This document shows positions 1 to 8,697 of a stretch of DNA of 64,000 nt, piece after piece; position 1 is the stretch's first letter; each line of letters begins with the position of its first letter. Under the pieces are notes generated by a model. It made no database searches. It worked only from the letters and a program-made list of their open reading frames with translations, and had not been told where the DNA came from. This stretch comes from an uncultured Lachnospiraceae bacterium. Lineage in GTDB: Bacteria > Bacillota_A > Clostridia > Lachnospirales > Lachnospiraceae. The translations under genes and the position numbers were made by a program. The DNA is taken from the NCBI GenBank assembly GCA_910577835.1, contig CAJTOU010000013.1, positions 1 to 64,000 on the forward strand, written 5' to 3'.

Positions 1-23
1 CAAGCAGGAGCAATCTACTTATT

Positions 24-917
24 ATGAACAACAACTATCGTATGATTGTAAAATCCGCCTCCTATTACGCCAGAAACCACCTCACCCCTGATGCATACCA
101 GACAATCCCCTGCACCGCCATAATCGACACCGGAATCTTTCCGCATCACGACTTAGCAGGCCGCATCACAGGCTTTTACGACACGATAAACAAACGACCT
201 GCCCCTTACGATGATAATGGTCACGGAACGCATATTGCAGGCATAATCGCAGGCCGCTGCCAAAGCGCCCCATGGAAATACAACGGTGTTTTTCCCCTTT
301 GCCGTCTGTTTGGCGTAAAAGCCTTAAATAATAAAGGTTCTGGAAAAATAAAGGATTTTATCGCAGGCACGGAATATTTAATTAAAAACAGAGAAAAATA
401 CCACATCCGTATAATAAATATTTCCCTTGGCGCAGAATATGACAACTCCGAAGAACATCACGCCCTGATTGACTGCGTAGAACATGCATGGGACTGCGGA
501 ATCACTGTATGTGCTGCCGCTGGAAACAATGGTCCCCAAAAAGGAAGTATTACTGTCCCCGGAATCAGCAAAAAAATAATTACCGTGGGAACCTATGACG
601 ATAATATACCTATTATAGTGGATTCTTCCGGCAAAAAGCTCTCCCATTACTCTGGCAGAGGACCCACCAGCGAATGTATCGTAAAACCCGATATTCTCTG
701 TCCGGGAGCAGGTATTGCAAGCCTGAAAAACACTCCAAATGGATATACCATCAAAAGCGGAACTTCTATGTCCACCCCTATCATTACAGGAGTTTTAAGT
801 CTTATTCTGGCAGCACATCCAGATGTTTCCCCAAAAGAACTGAAAAAAGCTGTCAAGGAATCTCATCCACCTGACAGCTTAAAATTTGACAGCTTATTAT
901 TTTTTTCAAAATTCTGA
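24..917 (+). CDS. Subtilisin-like serine protease (peptidase S8)
   Basis: A 297-residue S8 serine protease that hydrolyses peptide bonds. The full catalytic set is visible: Asp35 in IIDTGI, His67 in NGHGTHIAG, the oxyanion Asn168 in AAAGNNG and Ser248 in SGTSMSTP. The protein begins almost directly with the catalytic domain. There is no signal peptide, no long propeptide and no C-terminal anchor, so it resembles intracellular or self-contained subtilisins rather than secreted ones; that location is inference. It stands alone on the plus strand and is convergent with sigE. The start lies close to the window edge, so its upstream context cannot be judged. The family assignment is secure; the substrate is unknown. 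Confidence 0.93.
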   Translation: MNNNYRMIVKSASYYARNHLTPDAYQTIPCTAIIDTGIFPHHDLAGRITGFYDTINKRPAPYDDNGHGTHIAGIIAGRCQSAPWKYNGVFPLCRLFGVKALNNKGSGKIKDFIAGTEYLIKNREKYHIRIINISLGAEYDNSEEHHALIDCVEHAWDCGITVCAAAGNNGPQKGSITVPGISKKIITVGTYDDNIPIIVDSSGKKLSHYSGRGPTSECIVKPDILCPGAGIASLKNTPNGYTIKSGTSMSTPIITGVLSLILAAHPDVSPKELKKAVKESHPPDSLKFDSLLFFSKF

Positions 918-944
918 TGTACTGCGGGATGACCTGCAGTACAT
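917..944. terminator. Bidirectional terminator between protease gene and sigE
   Basis: A perfect 9-bp inverted repeat (ATGTACTGC / GCAGTACAT) with a 10-nt loop fills the gap between two convergent genes. A short T-run follows on the plus strand and an A/T-rich stretch lies on the other side, so it probably ends transcription from both. Confidence 0.7.
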
Positions 945-945
945 T

Positions 946-1677
946 TTATGCAAATTCCTTGCGCAGCCTTTTAATTATCTTTTTTTCCAGTCTTGAAATA
1001 TAAGACTGTGATATTCCCAGTAAATCCGCCACCTCCTTCTGTGTCATCTCAAGTCCGTCTTCTCTGTTTAATCCATACCTCAGTTCCACAATCATTTTTT
1101 CTCTTTTTGACAGCTTATCAATTGCCTTGTTCAGCATTTTAATTTCAGCTTCATCCTCAATATTTTTATATACTACATCCTCGTCTGTTCCCAGTATATC
1201 CGAAAGCAGAAGTTCATTCCCGTCCCAGTCCACGTTTAACGGTTCATCAATGGATACCTCCATTTTTGTCTTATTATTTCTTCTTAAATACATCAATATT
1301 TCATTTTCAATACATCTCGATGCATATGTGGCAAGCTTTATATTTTTTTCTTTATTATATGTATTGATTGCCTTGATTAATCCAATCGTTCCTATGGAAA
1401 TCAAATCTTCCACACCGACTCCTGTATTTTCAAATTTTTTTGCAATATACACCACAAGCCTTAAATTGTGTTCAATTAAAACAGCCTTGGCGCTGCCATC
1501 TTCCTCTGTTCCCAATTTATTTAAGATTTTTGCCTCCTCTACCGATGAAAGCGGGGGAGGAAGAATTTCCGAACCTCCGATATAGTGTATATCTCCTGCG
1601 GGTGTCATAAACAAATTCTTGATTGTCGGAATCATTTTAAACTTTAATCCATTACCAATTGACATATTTATAACCAT
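946..1677 (-). CDS. sigE: Sporulation sigma factor SigE (pro-sigma-E)
   Basis: A 243-residue sigma-70 family factor that directs mother-cell transcription early in sporulation. The hallmark segment YIGGSE followed by LPPPLS sits after a short pro-sequence of about 30 residues, the part removed by SpoIIGA. Region 2 (NLRLVVYIAKKFENTG, DLISIGTIGLIKA, LATYASRCIENEILMYLRR) and the region 4 helix-turn-helix (GISQSYISRLEKKIIKRLRKE) closely follow known SigE proteins. The ATG has GGAG nine bases upstream and overlaps the spoIIGA stop by 10 bp, indicating translational coupling. Unlike in Bacillus, no sigG follows; the next gene is the convergent protease. Confidence 0.97.
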   Translation of the reverse strand: MVINMSIGNGLKFKMIPTIKNLFMTPAGDIHYIGGSEILPPPLSSVEEAKILNKLGTEEDGSAKAVLIEHNLRLVVYIAKKFENTGVGVEDLISIGTIGLIKAINTYNKEKNIKLATYASRCIENEILMYLRRNNKTKMEVSIDEPLNVDWDGNELLLSDILGTDEDVVYKNIEDEAEIKMLNKAIDKLSKREKMIVELRYGLNREDGLEMTQKEVADLLGISQSYISRLEKKIIKRLRKEFA

Positions 1678-2540
1678 GTATCTATACTCCTATTCAATAT
1701 CATTTTATATTTTCCTTTGTCACACAGTTCTCCCTGATATATTCCAAGATAAGCTGGACCTGTATCAATTTCAGTGCCTCTGATATTTATCACAACTCTT
1801 TCACATTCAAAAGCAGTCATAAGTCCATTCTTTTTCCCAAGTGAATTATATGGTATAATTCTTATCTTTTCGTTTGTGCTTATTTTTTCATTTGTGCTTA
1901 TCTTTTCCTGTATGTCATGGCTTTTTTTCAATAAATTGTCGGCAGTTTCATAGTCCACAATATGTACTGGTGAGCCACTTATAGGCTCCTTTAAAGAATT
2001 TCCCGAATCAAATAAGGCATTCACCGTCTGGCTGGTGCCTCTGTGACACAGTATTACCTTTATAATATCTTGCTTTGCTCCGGTTCTTCCCATTTTTATT
2101 TTTATAATATGTATGATATAATTTATAATCAAATAGGAAAAAGCTGAAAAAACAAGAAATGTGACAAAATTCATGCCTTTTAATATCATCTGAAAATTTG
2201 TATAAAAATAAACTGCATTCAATATTCCCCCCGATAAAAATGCTGCAATATACAAATATAAACAGATTTTGATATTTTCTTTTATACTTTTTTTTCTAAA
2301 AGTAACGATACACATAATAAAACTGATAACAAGATATGCAAATATCTGATTTATTATTCTGAATTTTATCGGAAATATAATATTCAGTGTTAAAATCCCT
2401 GCTCCCGAAAATGCTCCGAACAGATAAGAAGTGGTGTGAATTTGATTTTCTTTCAAAAGCTTTCCGGTGATTTTTAATAAAATATAATCCATAATAAAAT
2501 TTGTAACAAAAAAGATATCTGCATAAAATACGTACTTCAA
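1668..2540 (-). CDS. spoIIGA: SpoIIGA, membrane protease that processes pro-sigma-E
   Basis: A 290-residue polytopic membrane protein with an N-terminal half made of about five hydrophobic helices and a C-terminal aspartic-protease-like domain. The catalytic Asp178 lies in ALFDSGNSL. In known systems it sits in the sporulation septum and cleaves pro-SigE, which is encoded immediately downstream and overlaps it. The start is TTG, with GGAGG eight bases upstream. Residues around 212-225 carry a tandem hexapeptide duplication (KISTNE twice) produced by an 18-bp DNA repeat and located after the catalytic Asp; it probably lies in a surface loop. Assignment by motif and synteny is firm. Confidence 0.95.
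   Translation of the reverse strand: MKYVFYADIFFVTNFIMDYILLKITGKLLKENQIHTTSYLFGAFSGAGILTLNIIFPIKFRIINQIFAYLVISFIMCIVTFRKKSIKENIKICLYLYIAAFLSGGILNAVYFYTNFQMILKGMNFVTFLVFSAFSYLIINYIIHIIKIKMGRTGAKQDIIKVILCHRGTSQTVNALFDSGNSLKEPISGSPVHIVDYETADNLLKKSHDIQEKISTNEKISTNEKIRIIPYNSLGKKNGLMTAFECERVVINIRGTEIDTGPAYLGIYQGELCDKGKYKMILNRSIDTWL
1861..1906. repeat. 18-bp tandem duplication inside spoIIGA
   Basis: Two 18-bp units (1861-1878 and 1879-1896, two mismatches) followed by a partial third copy. The period is a multiple of three, so the reading frame is kept and the protein shows KISTNE repeated. Confidence 0.9.
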
Positions 2541-2650
2541 AACTTTATCCTCCGGTCTGAAAAACGTATAATTACAATCACCCTTGAGTTGGTTGCATGA
2601 ATTATTATGCCAGAATATTATATAAATATTGTCAATATATCGTAAAAATA

Positions 2651-2678
2651 AAGTAAAAAAGTGCCAAAAGGCACTTTG
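2651..2678 (-). terminator. Intrinsic terminator downstream of ftsZ
   Basis: Read on the minus strand, AAAGTGCC-TTTT-GGCACTTT is followed by TTTTACTTT. It is the second of two hairpins in the ftsZ-spoIIGA gap and has the classic form of an intrinsic terminator, separating division genes from the sporulation pair. Confidence 0.8.
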
Positions 2679-2704
2679 AGCTTTGGCTCAATTCTTTTAC
2701 AGCA

Positions 2705-2756
2705 ATAAAAAGCAAGGTAATTCATCCCCTGCTTATGGGGAAATGAAATCCTTGCT
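2705..2756 (-). terminator. Long-stem hairpin terminator directly after ftsZ
   Basis: An inverted repeat (AGCAAGG at 2711-2717 with CCTTGCT at 2750-2756, extended inward by further pairing around a TGCTTA loop) begins 14 bp after the ftsZ stop. On the minus strand it runs into TTTTTATT, fitting termination of ftsZ transcripts. Confidence 0.75.
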
Positions 2757-2769
2757 GTTAAAAACAATA

Positions 2770-3990
2770 TTAATCTTTCTTTCTTAAAAAGTCCGGTATC
2801 TTAATTGTGGAACCGGAATTTTGTGCTGTCTTTGTTTCGCCTATTTTCGAAACATTGCCTGTCCTTGTCTGCGTTGTCTGTATTCTTGGCTGTATCGTTG
2901 AAGTTGCAGCGGTCTGCCTTGTACTGGTGCTGATAATCGGTCTTACACTGCCAGTATTGATATTCTTTGTGACAGTATTTATATTTCCCTGCGGTTTCAC
3001 AGTATTATTAAATACCGGTGCTTCTACCGGAGGCTCGCTCTCTTCTTCAAGACCAGTAGCAATTACCGTAATGGTACAGGTATCCGGTTCAGAATCCTCA
3101 TATCTTGCACCAAAAATAATATTTGCCGTTTCACCGGCCAGCTCCTGAACATAACTTGCTGCTTCATTTGCCTCCATAAGTCCGATATCACCGGCAATAT
3201 TGATAATAATATGAGAAGCTCCTTTAATCGTTGTTTCCAGCAAAGGGCTGGTGACTGCCTTCTGAACTGCTTCATTTGCCTTATCATCACCTTTTGCCGC
3301 ACCGATACCGATATGAGCAATTCCTTTATCCTTCATAACAGTCTGAACATCCGCAAAATCAAGATTAATCAATGCAGGTACATTAATTAAGTCCGTAATT
3401 CCCTGAACGGACTGCTGCAACACTTCATCGGCCTTTTTTAATGCCTCTGGAAAGGTTGTCCTGCGGTCTACGATTTCTAACAGCTTGTCATTTGGAATAA
3501 CAATCAATGTATCCACATTTTCCTTTAAGCGTTCAATGCCATTAATAGCGTTTGTCATACGCATTTTTGACTCGAACTTAAATGGCTTTGTCACAACACC
3601 AACGGTAAGAATACCCATATCCTTTGCGATTCCTGCAATTACAGGCGCGGCTCCAGTGCCTGTACCACCGCCCATACCACAGGTGACAAACACCATATCG
3701 GCTCCCTTTAGCTGTTCAGCCAGCTCTTCGACATTTTCTTCTGCGGCCTTTGCACCTATTTCCGGCTGCGCTCCTGCGCCAAGACCCTTGGTAAGCTTTT
3801 CTCCAATCTGAATAATGGTTGGCGCCTTACACAACTGTAATGCCTGTTTATCCGTGTTGATTCCGAGAAATTCAACACCTGCTATCGCTTCATCTATCAT
3901 TCTGTTTACGGCATTATTGCCTGCACCACCAACGCCTACTACAATTATTTTAGCGGCGGTTTCTGCTTCATTTGTCATAATTTCAAGCAA
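2770..3990 (-). CDS. ftsZ: Cell-division GTPase FtsZ
   Basis: The tubulin-like GTPase that builds the division ring. The protein from the chosen start is 406 residues. Visible are the N-terminal nucleotide-binding region (VVGVGGAGNNAVNRM), the tubulin signature GGGTGTG at about 107-113, a flexible Gln/Thr-rich linker and a C-terminal peptide (IPDFLRKK) that binds FtsA/SepF-type partners in known systems. I chose TTG at 3990 because GGAGG lies eight bases before it and it gives the usual N-terminus MLEIMTNE. An upstream ATG at 4104 would add 38 unrelated residues without a ribosome site. It follows ftsQ after a gap of about 200 bp. Confidence 0.98.
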   Translation of the reverse strand: MLEIMTNEAETAAKIIVVGVGGAGNNAVNRMIDEAIAGVEFLGINTDKQALQLCKAPTIIQIGEKLTKGLGAGAQPEIGAKAAEENVEELAEQLKGADMVFVTCGMGGGTGTGAAPVIAGIAKDMGILTVGVVTKPFKFESKMRMTNAINGIERLKENVDTLIVIPNDKLLEIVDRRTTFPEALKKADEVLQQSVQGITDLINVPALINLDFADVQTVMKDKGIAHIGIGAAKGDDKANEAVQKAVTSPLLETTIKGASHIIINIAGDIGLMEANEAASYVQELAGETANIIFGARYEDSEPDTCTITVIATGLEEESEPPVEAPVFNNTVKPQGNINTVTKNINTGSVRPIISTSTRQTAATSTIQPRIQTTQTRTGNVSKIGETKTAQNSGSTIKIPDFLRKKD

Positions 3991-4198
3991 GGTTTTATCC
4001 TCCTCATACTTCTGATTTATTATATAAGAGATTTTATAAACATTCTTCCTATTGACGCAATTTTGACTAAACCTGCATGTGGTGTGTCTGCACTTCGCAT
4101 ACATGATGTCGCGGTAAAAAGAAGTCCCTCGTTATATAATATCTTTTTTTTGTCAAATAATCAATATGTTTTTTTCAAATTTGTTAAATTTTTTGATT

Positions 4199-4918
4199 TT
4201 AATCTTTTTTAAATGTATATCCTTTGTCACTTGTGCTGTATTCACGCATATCAAGTACTCCGTCTATGTTTTCCAGCACACTGATAATACTGCTTAAATC
4301 ATTTATTTTTTCACTTAAAAAATTGTCATTTTCTCCAAGCTCTACCCTTACTTTATCCAGATAAAGAGTAATTTCCAGCTTTTTATTAATATCAATATAA
4401 TCGGTATGAATCCCGTAGTAATCAATTAACTGTGTAATATCAAGAAGCGTGTCAAAGGTAGCCTTGTCCTTTACAGGAATTTTTTCATTTACTACAATAT
4501 GGTCAAATTCAATTCCCCGTATATTTACAATTCCTTCCAGCTCAGTATCCGTAACCTCCACAACAATACCATCCTTATCAAAATACATACAGGTTCCCAT
4601 ATATTTTAAATAGCCGATAACACTCTTTTCATATACATTTATTTTAAATTCTGTCAGAGATACCATCTCAACATCATATTTTTCAATAAACGGAATCTCC
4701 TTATTGTCAAGAAAAAAGGATTGAAACAAAAAAACAAATGGATTTCTGTCTATATCCTTTTTAAACAGATATGCTTCTATACTTTCCTGTGAGCATTTTT
4801 CATTTCCTTCACAGGTAATAACGGAAATCCTTAATGCAGCCGCAAAAAGAAGCATTCCTGTGACAACTGCCAGCAGAAAAAAAATAATGATTGTTTTCGC
4901 TTTTGGTTTCCTTTTCAA
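4199..4918 (-). CDS. ftsQ: Division protein FtsQ/DivIB
   Basis: A 239-residue bitopic membrane protein with a Lys/Arg-rich N-terminus, one transmembrane helix (about 10-30) and an extracytoplasmic POTRA/FtsQ-like domain. In the divisome it forms a complex with FtsL and FtsB and regulates the synthase FtsW-PBP. The sequence is typical in length and layout for clostridial DivIB but conserved only in broad pattern. The start is TTG with GAGGAAAAGA upstream, 16 bp after the ftsW stop, so it is co-translated with ftsW. murG, which often lies between ftsW and ftsQ, is missing here. Confidence 0.88.
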   Translation of the reverse strand: MKRKPKAKTIIIFFLLAVVTGMLLFAAALRISVITCEGNEKCSQESIEAYLFKKDIDRNPFVFLFQSFFLDNKEIPFIEKYDVEMVSLTEFKINVYEKSVIGYLKYMGTCMYFDKDGIVVEVTDTELEGIVNIRGIEFDHIVVNEKIPVKDKATFDTLLDITQLIDYYGIHTDYIDINKKLEITLYLDKVRVELGENDNFLSEKINDLSSIISVLENIDGVLDMREYSTSDKGYTFKKD

Positions 4919-4934
4919 TCTTTTCCTCTTTCCG

Positions 4935-6137
4935 CTATTCCAGCTTTATTCTCTTTGATACCGACAGTACAAGCCCCATTTCCGCAAGCAGCAGCACCAC
5001 CGAGGTTCCTCCGTAACTGATAAACGGAAGTGTAATACCGGTATTTGGTATTACATTTGTAACAACTGCAATATTCAAAATAACCTGAATGGATATATGT
5101 GCCATAACCCCGATTACAATCATGGAGCCATAAAGGTCCTCTGCATTGTTCGCAATAATCATAAACCGCCAAATCATTAATAAAAACAGCAAAATCACAG
5201 CAATACCGCCAAAAAGCCCAAGTTCCTCACAGATAATGGAGAAAACCATATCATTCTGTGCCTCCGGCACATAGCCAAGCTTTTGAACACTCTGTCCAAG
5301 TCCCTTTCCGGTCAGTCCTCCCGAACCAATTGCATACAAAGACTGTAACGTCTGATATCCCTTTCCCTGCGCATAACTCTCAGGGTCCAGCCATGCCGCC
5401 ACACGCTCACTTCGAAAGCCTGAACCAGTAAAAAGATAAACCAGAATCACTGTAACTCCGGCAACGCCGAGAATAATATAGTGACTGTATTTCGGACTAG
5501 CGATAAAAAGCATAACAAATGCAATTCCTACAATAATCAGAGCAGAACTCATATTTTTAGTAATGATAAGAATACTGCCTGCCATTGGTATACACAGTGC
5601 AAAAATCTTTGCTGTAATGGAAATTTTTCGAATATTCTGTCTGTTATTGCTGATTACCACCGCAAGCAGTAAAATCAAAGATATTTTTGCAACCTCCGCC
5701 GGCTGAACACTGATTCCTGCAATGATAATCCATCTTCTTGCGCCGTTCGCTTCGTATCCAAGAGGTGATAATACCAGAAATATCATAATAATAGAAACAA
5801 TATAACCAACTACTCCTGTCCATACAAACTTTCGATAATTTATATTTGCAACGATAAACATGGCGATAAGACCCAATATGGTTGCCTGAAGCTGTTTTCT
5901 CAAATAATATGTAGAAGAACCAAACTCAATCGCTGCATTGTATGAGCTGGTACTGTAAAGCATCAGCAGACCAAATGCCAGCATAAAGATAATTAAAAAC
6001 AGCAGGCTGTAATCAAAATAACTTTTTTTCACTGGTTTCTTTTTTACAAAGTTTTTACTCCTTGTTATATATCGTTTGGAATTTGTATATTGTCTGGAAT
6101 TTACCGGTGGACTGGCACTGTGATTTCTGCTGCTCAT
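4935..6137 (-). CDS. ftsW: SEDS peptidoglycan glycosyltransferase FtsW
   Basis: A 400-residue SEDS-family polytopic membrane protein that polymerises lipid II at the septum with a cognate class B PBP. About ten hydrophobic helices follow a basic cytoplasmic tail of about 40 residues. Family motifs visible include GARRWI, QPAEVAKI, the loop GKGLGQSVQKLGYVPEAQNDMVF and the C-terminal LPFISYGGTS. A strong AGGAGG lies six bases before the ATG. It sits between murD and ftsQ. A sporulation-specific SpoVE role is possible, since FtsW and SpoVE cannot be told apart by sequence alone, but the position favours vegetative division or both. Confidence 0.93.
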   Translation of the reverse strand: MSSRNHSASPPVNSRQYTNSKRYITRSKNFVKKKPVKKSYFDYSLLFLIIFMLAFGLLMLYSTSSYNAAIEFGSSTYYLRKQLQATILGLIAMFIVANINYRKFVWTGVVGYIVSIIMIFLVLSPLGYEANGARRWIIIAGISVQPAEVAKISLILLLAVVISNNRQNIRKISITAKIFALCIPMAGSILIITKNMSSALIIVGIAFVMLFIASPKYSHYIILGVAGVTVILVYLFTGSGFRSERVAAWLDPESYAQGKGYQTLQSLYAIGSGGLTGKGLGQSVQKLGYVPEAQNDMVFSIICEELGLFGGIAVILLFLLMIWRFMIIANNAEDLYGSMIVIGVMAHISIQVILNIAVVTNVIPNTGITLPFISYGGTSVVLLLAEMGLVLSVSKRIKLE

Positions 6138-6150
6138 GCTGCGCCTCCTT

Positions 6151-7527
6151 TTAACTCAAATCCTTTACATACTGTTTAAAGAGCTTTCCTCTTTCCTCAT
6201 AACTTTTAAACATATCCCAGCTTGCGCAGGCAGGTGATAAAAGAACTGCTTCTCCGCTCTCTGCCTCCTTTGCGGAAATCTCTACCGCTTCCTTAAGTGT
6301 ACCAACCTTTTTTATATTTGTAAAGCCATGATTTTCGGCTGCTTGTGCTATTTTATCCTTTGTCGCACCCAGTAAAACAAGACATTTGATTTTATCACCA
6401 AAGGTATTTACCCAGTCATCATATTCAGAATTTTTATCATAACCTCCCGCAATCAGCACTGTTTTCCGCTCCATTGCCTCTAAAGCCTTCTTCGAAGCGT
6501 CAGTGTTTGTTCCCTTGGAATCATTATAATAGATTACATTATTTATTTCAGCTACATATTCAATTCTATGTTCTATGGCATCAAAAGCTCTGATTGTTTT
6601 CAAATAGATATCATCCGGAATTTTTGCCGCCTCTGCGATTGCAATTGCCGCCATTACATTCTCGGCGTTATGAGTCCCTACCAATTTCATTTCTTTTGTA
6701 TTCATAAGATATTTATCTCTGCCATTTTCTGCAAGATAAATATTTCTGTTTTCATCCATATAAATACCATTTTCCAATTTTGTTCTGCTGCTGAAAAATA
6801 CCACTTTGCATTTCAGCTCTCTTGAGCGTTCTCTTAATACCTTATCTTCATAATTCAGCACACAGACATCATTTTCCATCTGATTTCTGGTAATGCTTAA
6901 CTTTGTATTAATATAGCATTCCATTGTTTTATGCCGGTCCAGATGGTCCGGTGTAATATTTAAAACTGCTGAAATCACAGGATGAAAGTCATGAATGGTT
7001 TCCAGTTGAAAGCTGCTTATCTCCGCAGTTGTCACAGAAGCTTTTCTTGTTCTCCCCGCCATAAGGGTATATGGAGTTCCGATATTTCCTACTACAAAGG
7101 TACTTTCAAAATAATCTGCCATAATTTGCCCGGTAAGAGCTGTGGTGGTAGTTTTTCCATTTGTTCCTGTAATTCCTATCACTCTTCCCTTTGAACAGTG
7201 GTATGCAAGTTCTATTTCACCCCATACAGGCTTGTTTTTTGACAAAACTATCTTCATACAGGCAGCATCCATTGGAATTCCCGGACTGACCACACATAAA
7301 TCAATGTCCTCTACAATCTCCTCCAAAAGTTCACCGAGAACAATCTCTACATGGTCCAAATCCTGAACACATGCGACACGCATTTTTTCATATAATACAT
7401 CTTCCGAAAACGCAGCGTTTCCATCATATAAAATCACCTGCGCTCCTGCTGTTTTCAAAAGTCCCACAGCTCCTATGCCGCTGATTCCCGCACCTGCCAC
7501 AAGTACAAGCTTATCTTTAAGTTCCAT
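6151..7527 (-). CDS. murD: UDP-MurNAc-L-alanine:D-glutamate ligase MurD
   Basis: A cytoplasmic Mur ligase that adds D-glutamate to UDP-MurNAc-L-Ala using ATP. The N-terminal Rossmann-like domain carries GAGISG, and the central ATPase domain carries the P-loop GTNGKTTTTAL near residue 125. Later motifs NITPDHLDRH, NDSKGTN and LLSPACASWDMF are characteristic of MurD. I prefer the ATG at 7527 over the one at 7533: GGAGG is eight bases from the former and only two from the latter. The product is 458 residues, the usual length. It lies 25 bp downstream of mraY in one transcription unit. Confidence 0.96.
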   Translation of the reverse strand: MELKDKLVLVAGAGISGIGAVGLLKTAGAQVILYDGNAAFSEDVLYEKMRVACVQDLDHVEIVLGELLEEIVEDIDLCVVSPGIPMDAACMKIVLSKNKPVWGEIELAYHCSKGRVIGITGTNGKTTTTALTGQIMADYFESTFVVGNIGTPYTLMAGRTRKASVTTAEISSFQLETIHDFHPVISAVLNITPDHLDRHKTMECYINTKLSITRNQMENDVCVLNYEDKVLRERSRELKCKVVFFSSRTKLENGIYMDENRNIYLAENGRDKYLMNTKEMKLVGTHNAENVMAAIAIAEAAKIPDDIYLKTIRAFDAIEHRIEYVAEINNVIYYNDSKGTNTDASKKALEAMERKTVLIAGGYDKNSEYDDWVNTFGDKIKCLVLLGATKDKIAQAAENHGFTNIKKVGTLKEAVEISAKEAESGEAVLLSPACASWDMFKSYEERGKLFKQYVKDLS

Positions 7528-7552
7528 CTCCATATCCTCCAGTTCATATTTT

Positions 7553-8506
7553 TTAAAAGCTCTTGAGTGCCAGCAGGCACATTAAAGCTGTAATAATCGT
7601 AAACAGTACTACAATTCTTGTTTCCTCCCAGCCACACATCTCAAAATGGTGATGCAGAGGAGCCATTTTAAAAATTCTCTTTCCTCCCGTTATCTTAAAA
7701 AAAGTCACCTGCAGCACAACGGAAAGAACCTCCAGCAGATAAACAAACGCTACCATTGCCAGAAACAGCGGTATTTTCAATATAATTGCCGCAGAAGCAA
7801 CAAATCCTCCCAGAGCAAGAGAACCTGTATCTCCCATAAAAACCTTTGCAGGATAAACATTAAACAGTAAAAATCCCAGAAGACTTCCTGTGACAGCCGC
7901 TGTAATAATAAATAAATCCTTTTGAAAATCAATTGCCGCAACTGTCAGAAACACAGAAATCAAAACTGTAACCCCACTTTCAAGTCCGTCCAGACCATCA
8001 GTGAAATTTGCTCCATTTACAGTACCCAGCATTACAAAAAACAAAAAAGGATAATACCATATTCCAAGCTCTATACTTTCACCTGTAAAGGGAATTAAAA
8101 TATCTGTTCCCATCTCTTCGTAACGATACAAATAACACAAAAAAACCAGCGTTATGAAAATCTGCAAAATCATTTTTTGTGCAGGTCTTAATCCCAGATT
8201 TCTTTTCATAACAATTTTAATATAATCATCAAGAAATCCAATCAGCCCAAATCCCAGAGTAGTATACATGACTGGAATGATTTCTGTATACTCTCTGACA
8301 AATACCAGTGAAGTAACCACAACTGCTCCAAGAATAATAAGCCCTCCCATAGTTGGAGTACCTGATTTTCTAAAATGGCTCCTTGGCCCCTCCTCACGGA
8401 CCTGCTGAGCCATTTTAAATTTCTGTAAAAACGGAATTACAATGGGGGTAAGCAGTACACTGGTAAAAAATGAAATAAGTATTGCCAATAAAATATCTGT
8501 CTGCAT
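7553..8506 (-). CDS. mraY: Phospho-MurNAc-pentapeptide transferase MraY
   Basis: A polytopic membrane enzyme of 317 residues that transfers phospho-MurNAc-pentapeptide to undecaprenyl phosphate, making lipid I. The diagnostic stretches are seen: GTPTMGGL near the N-terminus, FLDDYIKI with the Asp pair, NGANFTDGLDGL, FMGDTGSLALGG and the C-terminal APLHHHFE. The ATG has AAGGTG five bases upstream. It is separated from the upstream PBP gene by a 191-bp gap filled with short tandem repeats, unusual inside a dcw operon, so its expression could depend on that region. Confidence 0.97.
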   Translation of the reverse strand: MQTDILLAILISFFTSVLLTPIVIPFLQKFKMAQQVREEGPRSHFRKSGTPTMGGLIILGAVVVTSLVFVREYTEIIPVMYTTLGFGLIGFLDDYIKIVMKRNLGLRPAQKMILQIFITLVFLCYLYRYEEMGTDILIPFTGESIELGIWYYPFLFFVMLGTVNGANFTDGLDGLESGVTVLISVFLTVAAIDFQKDLFIITAAVTGSLLGFLLFNVYPAKVFMGDTGSLALGGFVASAAIILKIPLFLAMVAFVYLLEVLSVVLQVTFFKITGGKRIFKMAPLHHHFEMCGWEETRIVVLFTIITALMCLLALKSF

Positions 8507-8520
8507 TTTTTCACCTTATT

Positions 8521-8571
8521 TTTCCGAATTGATATTTTTCCGAATTGATATTTTTCCGAATTGATATTTTT
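8521..8571. repeat. Three exact 16-bp tandem repeats upstream of mraY
   Basis: Three identical 16-bp units (8521-8536, 8537-8552, 8553-8568; core TTTCCGAATTGATATT) plus the first bases of a fourth. The array ends 15 bp upstream of the mraY ATG. There are no spacers, so this is not a CRISPR array. With 8605-8697 it makes up most of the PBP-mraY gap. Confidence 0.95.
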
Positions 8572-8604
8572 CAAATTTATATCCATATTCTTTGGTGTAT
8601 TATA

Positions 8605-8697
8605 TTATATACAGAATTATATTATATACAGAATATTATATATACAGAATATTATATATACAGAATTTTATATATACAGAATTTTATATATACAAAA
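8605..8697. repeat. AT-only tandem repeat array (ATATACAGAAT units) after a PBP gene
   Basis: Five to six imperfect copies of a 16-18 bp unit built on ATATACAGAAT run directly up to the PBP stop codon at 8698. The TATATA blocks are self-complementary and could form alternate hairpins. No terminator or clear promoter stands out within it. Confidence 0.85.

Noticed and set aside
4130..4170. TTGACA followed by TATAAC upstream of ftsZ on the minus strand
   Set aside because: The spacer is only 14 bp, too short for a standard sigma-A promoter; no better -10 is in register.
8521..8697. Possible CRISPR array
   Set aside because: Units are contiguous with no unique spacers and no cas genes are present.
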